Positions 57,945 to 64,000 of a stretch of DNA of 64,000 nt are shown one piece after another (positions within the stretch are counted from its first letter, which is position 1; the number at the start of each line of letters is the position of its first letter). Made by a program: the position numbers and the translations under genes. Location: assembly GCA_910584485.1 (NCBI GenBank), contig CAJUAV010000001.1, forward strand, positions 310,001 to 374,000, in the 5' to 3' direction. The notes under the pieces are model-generated. The model was not told the DNA's origin. It searched no databases and saw only the letters and a list, made by a program, of their open reading frames with translations. Source of the DNA: an uncultured Alistipes sp. Lineage in GTDB: Bacteria; Bacteroidota; Bacteroidia; Bacteroidales; Rikenellaceae.

Positions 57945-58265
57945 ACAACGGGCGTGCGGCCCGCCGATCCGTAACGGGATCCGAATCCCGCAAGACGAAC
58001 TGCGGCCAAAGACGGGGCTGCCCATTTCGACCGCAGCCCTCCTCCCCACGAAGGGGCGGCTGCGGGCCGGAACGAGCGCACGCGCTGACACGCTCCCCAC
58101 TCGGGGCGGAGCTTGCGAAGGGCACGTACGCGCCAAAACTGCGGACCTTCGCGGGGGGGGGCAGCCTCCGGCCCGCCGACGGCTAATGCCATCGAAACCG
58201 CGTGCGGCTGCGGGCTGCCACGGCCGGCGCCATCGAAACCGTTGTGCCCGGAATGCCGCACCGCA
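57945..58265. repeat. Mosaic repeat cluster, partly decayed
   Basis: Between cysS and the MATE gene. GCGGCCCGCCGATCCG-TAAC-GGGATCC (about 57958), GCAGCCCTCCTCCCCACGAAGGGGCGGCTGCGGGC (about 58042), GGCGGAGCTTGCGAAGGGCACG (58098) and GCCCGCCGACGGC-TAAT-GCCATCG (58171-58196). Stems are more mutated than elsewhere. No gene seen. Confidence 0.78.
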
Positions 58266-58357
58266 TGCGAACATGCGCCGACCTGCACGGCGACCGCAGA
58301 CCGCCATGGCCGTGCAAGGCCCCCTCGTTTTCCACAAACCGAACAAAAAGAGAGATC

Positions 58358-59752
58358 ATGTCCGAAATACAACCCGCCGCCCTGGAGCTGGGCACGGAGC
58401 GCATCCGAAAACTGCTCCTTCGATACTCCCTCCCCGCGATCATCGCCATGACCGCCTCGTCGCTCTACAACATGGTCGACAGCATCTTCATCGGCCAGGG
58501 CGTGGGGCCGCTGGCCATATCGGGGCTGGCGCTGACCTTCCCGCTGATGAACCTCGCGGCCGCCTTCGGCGCCATGGTGGGCGTCGGCGCCGCGACCCTC
58601 ATCTCGATGCGGCTCGGTCAGCGCGACTACGACACGGCGGGGCGCGTGCTGGGCAACGTCGTGATGCTGAACCTGATCATCGGCGTACTCTTCACGATCG
58701 TCGTGCTCGCCGCGCTGGATCCGATCCTCTATTTCTTCGGCGCGAGCGAAGCCACGATCGGCTACGCCCGCGAGTACATGCGGATCATCCTCTACGGCAA
58801 CGTAGTCACCCACAGCTACCTCGGTCTGAACTCCGTGCTGCGCGCCGCGGGACACCCCCGCAAGTCGATGAACGCCACGATGATTACGGTCGTACTGAAC
58901 GCCATCCTCGACCCGCTCTTCATCTTCGGCCTCGGCTGGGGCATCCGCGGCGCGGCGATCGCCACGATTCTGGCGCAGATCGTCTCGCTCTGCTGGCAGC
59001 TGCGCATCCTCTCGAACCCGAACGAACCGGTCCGCTTCCGCCGCGGCATCTACCGCCTGCAACGCAAGATCGTCGGCAACATCCTCTCGATCGGCCTGGC
59101 GCCCTTTTTGATGAACCTCGCGGCATGTTTCATCGCCATCCTCATCAACAAAGGCTTCCAGGAGCACGGCGGCGACCTGATGATCGGCGCCTACGGCATC
59201 GTGAACCGGCTGGCCTTCCTCTTCGTGATGATCGTCATGGGACTCAACCAGGGCATGCAGCCCATCGCGGGCTACAATTTCGGCGCGCGACGCTACGACC
59301 GCGTGCTGCGGGTGCTGCGCCTGACGATCTACGGCGCCACGATCGTCGCCCTGGGCGCCTTCCTGCTCGGCGAAGGGGCTCCGCGGCTCGCCGCACGCCT
59401 CTTCACCACCGACGAGCAACTGATCGCATACGCCGCGCAGGGCATGCGCATCGTCTTCGTCTTCTTCCCGATCATCGGCTTCCAGATGGTCGCCACGAAC
59501 TTTTTCCAGAGCCTCGGCATGGCGTCGAAAGCGATCTTCCTCTCCCTCTCGCGGCAGCTGCTCTTCCTGCTGCCCGGGCTGCTGCTCCTGCCCGACTTCT
59601 TCGCCGAGCACACCCCCTGGGACGGCAGCTGGGGCGTCTGGTGCGCCATCCCCGTGTCGGATCTGCTCTCGGCCGTCGTCACCGCCCTGCTGCTCACGCA
59701 CCAGCTGCGCCGCTTCCGCCGCGAAGCCGCCGAACCACCCCGCAACGACTGA
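58358..59752 (+). CDS. MATE family efflux transporter
   Basis: 464-residue inner-membrane exporter with twelve predicted helices in two related halves. Family features: LLLRYSLPAIIAMTASSLYNMVDSIFIGQGVGPLAISGLALTFPL in outline, GVGAATLISMRLGQ, NSVLRAAGHPRKSM and, in the second half, MGLNQGMQPIAGYNFGARRYDRV. Drug- or metabolite-cation antiport is typical; the substrate is unknown. ATG 58358 follows AAGAGAGA; a longer frame enters repeat DNA. First of three tightly spaced genes with the kinase-like gene and prfB. Confidence 0.94.
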   Translation: MSEIQPAALELGTERIRKLLLRYSLPAIIAMTASSLYNMVDSIFIGQGVGPLAISGLALTFPLMNLAAAFGAMVGVGAATLISMRLGQRDYDTAGRVLGNVVMLNLIIGVLFTIVVLAALDPILYFFGASEATIGYAREYMRIILYGNVVTHSYLGLNSVLRAAGHPRKSMNATMITVVLNAILDPLFIFGLGWGIRGAAIATILAQIVSLCWQLRILSNPNEPVRFRRGIYRLQRKIVGNILSIGLAPFLMNLAACFIAILINKGFQEHGGDLMIGAYGIVNRLAFLFVMIVMGLNQGMQPIAGYNFGARRYDRVLRVLRLTIYGATIVALGAFLLGEGAPRLAARLFTTDEQLIAYAAQGMRIVFVFFPIIGFQMVATNFFQSLGMASKAIFLSLSRQLLFLLPGLLLLPDFFAEHTPWDGSWGVWCAIPVSDLLSAVVTALLLTHQLRRFRREAAEPPRND

Positions 59753-59766
59753 AAACCGATACCTTT

Positions 59767-60402
59767 ATGCAAGAACGATTCGTCATCAACATCGGTCGCC
59801 GATACGGCAGCGGCGGCAAGCGCATCGGCGAACTGATCGCCGAACGCCTCGGTATCCGCCTCTACGATCGCGAACTGATCAACCTGGCGGCCGAGCAGAG
59901 CGGATTCGGCGTCGAACATTTCGAGCAGGCCGACGAGCAGGAGCACAAGGGCGTCCTCTCGACGCTCCTCGGTCATTTCCGCACCCCCTACGTGGGCAGC
60001 TTCGTCGAATCGGGGTCGCCCCTCTCGAACGACGCGCTCTTCAAGATCCAGAGCGATGCGATCCGCAGCGTCGCCGAGCGCGAATCGTGCATCTTCGTCG
60101 GCCGCTGCGCCGACTACATCCTGCGCGACCATCCGCGGGCGGTGAACCTCTTCTTCACGGCCGACGACGAGTCCCGCATCCGCCGCATCGTCGGGCGGAC
60201 GGGGTGCGGCGCCAACGAGGCGCGCGCCGACATGGAGCGCATCGACGCCCGCCGCGCGGCCTACTACAACTATTACAGCTCGCGCACGTGGGGCGCCGCC
60301 GCCACCTACCACCTCTGCATCGACAGCTCGGTGCTGGGCGACGAGGCGACGGCCGAGTTCATCCTCGCCTTCGCGGCACGCAAACTGAATCTTACCTACT
60401 GA
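59767..60402 (+). CDS. Cytidylate kinase-like protein
   Basis: 211 residues of the cytidylate-kinase-like family (Cytidylate_kin2). P-loop variant GRRYGSGGKRIGELIAERLGI near the N-terminus, YDRELI, a middle GRCADYILRDHPRAVNLFFTA and lid region RIRRIVGRTGC. The P-loop lacks the canonical GKS/T but has GSGGK, as in the family. Nucleotide phosphorylation is likely; true CMP kinase function is not assured because Bacteroidota usually also have cmk. 14 bases after the MATE gene, one base before prfB. Confidence 0.88.
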   Translation: MQERFVINIGRRYGSGGKRIGELIAERLGIRLYDRELINLAAEQSGFGVEHFEQADEQEHKGVLSTLLGHFRTPYVGSFVESGSPLSNDALFKIQSDAIRSVAERESCIFVGRCADYILRDHPRAVNLFFTADDESRIRRIVGRTGCGANEARADMERIDARRAAYYNYYSSRTWGAAATYHLCIDSSVLGDEATAEFILAFAARKLNLTY

Positions 60403-60403
60403 C

Positions 60404-61516
60404 ATGATACTGGCCGAACAGATCAAGGAGCTCGGGCAGCGGCGCGAAGCGCTCGAACGCTGCCTCGAAATCGAACAGAAGCGCATCGACCTGCGCAACG
60501 AAGAGGAGAAGACCCAGGAGCCCGATTTCTGGGAGCAGCCCGACCGTGCCCGCGAGCAGCTGCGCAAGGTGGCGGCGATCAAGGCGTGGATCGAGGATTA
60601 CGACGCCATCCGCAAGGATGTCGAGGACCTCGAACTGATGCCCGATTTCGTGCGCGAAGGGGTCGTCACCGAGGAGGAGATGGAGCAGCACTACGCCGCG
60701 ACGCTCGAACGGATCGAGCAGCTCGAACTGCGCAACATGCTCCGCTCCGAAGAGGACAAGCTGGGCGCCATCCTCGACATCAACGCGGGAGCGGGCGGCA
60801 CCGAGGCGCTCGACTGGGCCTCGATGCTGCTGCGCATGTACACCCGCTGGGGCGAGGCGCACGGGTACAAGGTGCGCACGCTCGACTACCAGGCGGGCGA
60901 CGAGGTGGGTGTCAAATCCTGCACGATCGAATTCGAGGGCGAGTTCGCCTACGGCTACCTCAAGAGCGAAAACGGCGTGCACCGCATGGTGCGCCTCTCG
61001 CCCTTCAACGCCAACAACAAGCGGCAGACCACCTTCGCCTCGGTCTTCGTATCGCCCGCGATCTACGACACGATCGAAATCACGATCAACCCCTCGGACA
61101 TCGAGTGGGACACGTTCCGTTCGTCGGGTGCGGGGGGCCAGAACGTCAACAAGGTCGAAACGGCCGTGCGCCTGCGCTATCACGGCAAGGACGCCGACAC
61201 GGGCGAGCCGATCGAGTACCTGATCGAGAACATGGAGACCCGTTCGCAGCTCATGAACCGCGAAAACGCGATGCGCATCCTCCGCTCGAAGCTCTACCAG
61301 CGCGAACTGGACAAGCGCATGGCGACGCAGCAGGCGCTCGAGGCCACCAAAAAGCGCATCGAATGGGGGTCGCAGATCCGTTCGTACGTCTTCGACGACC
61401 GCCGCGTGAAGGACCACCGCACGGGGGTGCAGACCTCGGCCGTCGAAGCGGTGATGGACGGCGATCTGGATGCCTTTATCAAGGGATATCTGATGGAGTT
61501 CGGCGGCAAGGCGTAG
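60404..61516 (+). CDS. prfB: Peptide chain release factor 2
   Basis: Releases finished proteins at UGA and UAA. 370 residues with the stop-codon-reading SPF (VRLSPFNANNKR) and the catalytic GGQ in RSSGAGGQNVNKVETAVRL. The frame is continuous from ATG 60404, so the autoregulatory +1 frameshift found in many prfB genes is absent; the residue equivalent to E. coli 246 is Ser. Starts one base after the preceding stop and ends in a strong terminator. Confidence 0.96.
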   Translation: MILAEQIKELGQRREALERCLEIEQKRIDLRNEEEKTQEPDFWEQPDRAREQLRKVAAIKAWIEDYDAIRKDVEDLELMPDFVREGVVTEEEMEQHYAATLERIEQLELRNMLRSEEDKLGAILDINAGAGGTEALDWASMLLRMYTRWGEAHGYKVRTLDYQAGDEVGVKSCTIEFEGEFAYGYLKSENGVHRMVRLSPFNANNKRQTTFASVFVSPAIYDTIEITINPSDIEWDTFRSSGAGGQNVNKVETAVRLRYHGKDADTGEPIEYLIENMETRSQLMNRENAMRILRSKLYQRELDKRMATQQALEATKKRIEWGSQIRSYVFDDRRVKDHRTGVQTSAVEAVMDGDLDAFIKGYLMEFGGKA

Positions 61517-61547
61517 GAGCGGCCGTCGCAAAAACGCATCGGAACGG

Positions 61548-61577
61548 GGCCCGCTCTTGCAGCGGGCCTCGTTTTTT
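61548..61577 (+). terminator. Terminator after prfB
   Basis: GGCCCGCT (61548-61555) pairs with AGCGGGCC (61561-61568), then TCGTTTTTT. Confidence 0.9.
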
Positions 61578-61589
61578 CGGCGGGGTGAG

Positions 61590-62395
61590 GTGCGGCAGCC
61601 GGTCGGGAAACGGGTTGCGGAGAGGATTGATTCGGGATGTTGCGAGGTGCTGCGACAAGTTCGCCGACGGCATCGGGCGACCGCCGCGAGGTTTGCCACG
61701 CTGCCGCGTGAGGCGGCGGCAAACGGCACCCGCTTTCGTGCGATCCTCGCACGGGCAGCAGCTTGCGAAGGGAGCCACATGCGGGCCTTCGCGGGGCGAA
61801 GCTGCGGCCCGCCGCGCTGTCGCGCGAACTCGTTCGGCTTGAAACCTGCGGAGAGCTCGGTAAGCGTTGCGGGCCTTCAGCACGCGGAGGCTTCGGCCCG
61901 CCGCACTGTCGCGCAAACTCGTTCGGCTTAAAGCCTGCGGAGGGAACGGTAAGCATTGCGGGCCTTCAGCGCACGGAAGCTGCGGCCCGCCGCGCTGACG
62001 CGCGACACATGACTCGGTTTCGGCTCGCAGCCGAGCGGAGGGAACTGCTACGAGCCGACGCGAGAAGCAGCCCTCCGCCAAGGGGCGGCTGCGGGCTGCC
62101 GACGTCTGCGACGTCGAGCCTGCCTGTTCGCCGACGGCGGCAGGAGGGCAACGAGCGACGCGAGACTTGCCGTCCGCCGCAGGGGGCGGCGGCGAACGGC
62201 ACGCACATGCGTGCGACCTTGAACAGCAGCTTGCGAAGGAACGAAGCATGCGGGCCTTCAGCGCACGGAGGCTTCGGCCCGCCGATCCCCCACGGGATCG
62301 ATGCCTGTTACCTGCGAACAGCTGCAGGCAGCCATTGCTCCGCAAATAGTCGCTCAAAGCCGTCGCCCGCCGATGGCTGCACCCTCGTTCGACCT
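61590..62395. repeat. Largest mosaic GC-rich palindromic repeat cluster
   Basis: About 800 bases with almost every module: GTTCGCCGACGGC at 61658 and 62130; three GCGGGCCTTC.GC..GAAGCTGCGGCCCGCC-type copies (61790, 61870, 61957) in a row, with GCGCTGTCGCGC, GCACTGTCGCGC and GCGCTGACGCGC ends and TTCGGCTTGAAACCTGCGGAG between; the CAGCCGAGCGGAGG module (62030-62100) with hairpin GACGTC-TGC-GACGTC (62101-62115); and GATCCC-CCAC-GGGATC (62284-62299). No gene seen. Confidence 0.87.
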
Positions 62396-62425
62396 GCCAA
62401 AACACCGAGCCCCCACGCCGACCCG

Positions 62426-62483
62426 CAAAAAAAACGAACCGCCGCCCCTCTTCGACAAAGGGGCAGCGGTCTTTCGGTTCGTT
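62426..62483 (-). terminator. Terminator of the acyl-CoA synthetase gene
   Basis: On the minus strand AACGAACCG..ACCGCTGCCCC pairs with GGGGCGGCGGTTCGTT and is followed by eight T, 14 bases past the stop. Confidence 0.85.
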
Positions 62484-62496
62484 CTTCAGCACCGCG

Positions 62497-64000
62497 TCAG
62501 CAGTTCACCGAATCCTCGCCGTTGCGGATCTTGTTCAGGTTCTTCAGGTTGTTGTAAAGGAAGCGGCGAATCTTCATCGAAGGCGTTTTGATGAAATCCT
62601 CCTTCAGCTCGATCACCTCCGAAAGGTGCGAGAAACGATTCACCTTCTCGTTTACATACTCCTTGATCTCGGCGCAAAGTTGCTCGCTTTTCGCCTCGAT
62701 CGCCTCCTGATGCGTTTTCCAGGTACTGCGCCAGTCGGCGATCGACCGTTCGAGCTGCTCGTGGTTGAAATGCACGAATGCCACCAGCCGATGCCCCTCC
62801 TGCTCCGTCACGAGCGCCTCCTCGATGCAGACATGCGTATTGAGCACGCTCTCGATATCCTCGGGATAGATATTCTCGCCGCCCGGGCCCAGAATCATGT
62901 TCTTCAGACGCCCTTTGATCGAGAGACGACCGTTCGCGTCCAATTCGCCCAGATCGCCCGTATGGAACCAGCCGTCGGCATCGATCACCTCGGCCGTCGC
63001 TTCGGGATTCTTGTAATACCCCTTCATGAGGCAGGGGGTACGGGCGACCAGTTCGCCCTGATGCGTCTCGGGGTTGATGTTCACCAGGCGCAGCTCCACC
63101 CCGGGAGCCGCAGGTCCCGTCGTGCCGAGGGCCACGTTATCGGGCACGGCGCCCGCCAGCAGCGGCGCCGTCTCCGTCAGGCCGTAACCAATGGCGTAGG
63201 GCATGCCCGATTCGAGCAGGAATCGTTCGGTCATCGTATCGAGCTTCGCGCCGCCGATGCCGAGGAAGCGCAGGCAGCCGCCGAAGACCCCGAAGAGTTT
63301 GCGCCCTGCAATGCGGTGCAGCAGACGGCGCACGGGCGACAGCGCATAGAGCGAACGCATCACCTTGTTCGAGGTGAATTTCGCCAGCACCTGCGAGCGA
63401 TAGATCTTGTCGATCACCAGCGGCACGATGAGCATGATCGTCGGGCGCACGCGACGCATCGCAGGCACGAGGGCCGACGCTGCGGGCGGACGATCGAGGT
63501 AAAAGACCCGAGCCCCTTCGGCGAAGGGATAGATCAGCCCGATCGAACACTCGTAGACGTGCGACAGCGGCAGCACCGAGAGGAAACGATCCTCGGCATG
63601 GATCGGGAAGAAGCCGCGGCAGAGGTCAAGGTGCGCCACCAGCGCACGGTGCGAAAGCATCACCCCCTTGGGCGACGAGGTGGTGCCCGAGGTATAGATC
63701 AGGGCGGCCACGTCGTCGGGCTGCGGGATCGCCTTCGATCCCGGCTCTTCGACGCGCTGCGTCAGCACTTTGAGATTCTTCGTGCGGATGACGATGTTCA
63801 GGCGGTCGATCGTCTCCTTGAGCAGCGTTCCGTAGAGCTTGTCGGAGACGAGCAGCGCCTTCGCCTCGGCATGTTCGAGGATCTTGTCGACCTCCTCGCC
63901 CGAGAAACCGGGCAGGATCGGCACGATCACCATGCCCGCCGAGACGACGGCGAAATAGGAGACGCCCCAGTTGGGCATGCTGCTGCTGAAGAGCGCCACC
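62497..64000 (-). CDS. AMP-binding long-chain acyl-CoA synthetase (N-terminus beyond window)
   Basis: 500 residues visible, continuing past base 64000; the GTG at 63999 is an internal valine codon of VALFSSSMPNWGVSY. ANL superfamily motifs: ALIYTSGTTSSPKGVMLSH (P-loop), YGLTETAPLLAG (A5), GWFHTGDLGELDANGRLSIKGRLKNMI (A7/A8) and the C-terminal KTPSMKIRRFLY, where the catalytic lysine is expected. Activates fatty acids to acyl-CoA via acyl-adenylate, or may load an acyl carrier. Terminator follows. Confidence 0.92.
   Translation of the reverse strand, partial: VALFSSSMPNWGVSYFAVVSAGMVIVPILPGFSGEEVDKILEHAEAKALLVSDKLYGTLLKETIDRLNIVIRTKNLKVLTQRVEEPGSKAIPQPDDVAALIYTSGTTSSPKGVMLSHRALVAHLDLCRGFFPIHAEDRFLSVLPLSHVYECSIGLIYPFAEGARVFYLDRPPAASALVPAMRRVRPTIMLIVPLVIDKIYRSQVLAKFTSNKVMRSLYALSPVRRLLHRIAGRKLFGVFGGCLRFLGIGGAKLDTMTERFLLESGMPYAIGYGLTETAPLLAGAVPDNVALGTTGPAAPGVELRLVNINPETHQGELVARTPCLMKGYYKNPEATAEVIDADGWFHTGDLGELDANGRLSIKGRLKNMILGPGGENIYPEDIESVLNTHVCIEEALVTEQEGHRLVAFVHFNHEQLERSIADWRSTWKTHQEAIEAKSEQLCAEIKEYVNEKVNRFSHLSEVIELKEDFIKTPSMKIRRFLYNNLKNLNKIRNGEDSVNC

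Overview
The window reads as a piece of a GC-rich Bacteroidota chromosome, most like Alistipes/Rikenellaceae. The phylum call is well supported: promoters carry the Bacteroidota -7 element TAnnTTTG (TATCTTTG, TACTTTTG, TATATTTG and so on) at the expected distance from many starts, and the proteins (DUF2723 protein, rsfS-ftsH-cdsA-psd block, outer-membrane receptor with a CarboxypepD_reg-like N-terminus, rha cluster with FucO) are typical of the phylum. The genus is inferred from high GC and general protein character only.

Layout. 1-18.7 kb is core chromosome: uvrA (cut by the left edge), a dapB-lepB-yigZ operon, truA, a phosphohexomutase, dnaA, a small membrane protein with a WYL regulator, a zinc-ribbon protein, recA, a RelA/SpoT homologue and a HIT protein. 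18.7-24.4 kb is more loosely packed and accessory-looking: an XRE regulator, an MmcQ/YjbR protein, and a TetR regulator plus outer-membrane receptor that share one palindromic operator. 24.47-28.81 kb is a degraded integrative element at the 3' end of a tRNA-Gly(GCC) gene. It is flanked by direct repeats of the tRNA end and by paired GTTAAC arm-like sites. It holds a truncated tyrosine integrase fused by a deletion scar to a truncated nucleotidyltransferase gene, two paralogous structured non-coding RNA genes, and an RloA/RloB (AbiL-like) ATPase-Toprim pair that is probably an anti-phage system.

29-38.6 kb carries a flavodoxin-like protein and a full L-rhamnose catabolic set (rhaB, rhaA, fucO, rhaT, rhaD) divergent from an AraC regulator and a 2-hydroxyacid dehydrogenase. 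39-64 kb is core again: M48 protease, ahcY, stand-alone riboflavin kinase, AI-2E transporter family protein, psd, cdsA, ftsH, rsfS, oxyR, trpS, a ClC channel, a DUF2723 protein, cysS, a MATE exporter, a cytidylate-kinase-like protein, prfB and an acyl-CoA synthetase cut by the right edge.

Most long intergenic gaps in the core are filled by mosaic GC-rich palindromic repeats built from a few modules and ending in hairpins whose stem sequence varies while pairing is kept. These repeats are absent from the 18.7-28.9 kb accessory stretch. A second family, a 74-75 bp unit with a hairpin and a TATCTTTG promoter, is repeated in tandem upstream of truA and of the gene at 11490.

The best candidates for something undescribed are the twin structured RNAs at 26.03-26.42 kb, which differ completely in their closing stem yet both pair, and the variable-stem repeats. 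All family names come from reading translated sequence; no database search was run.
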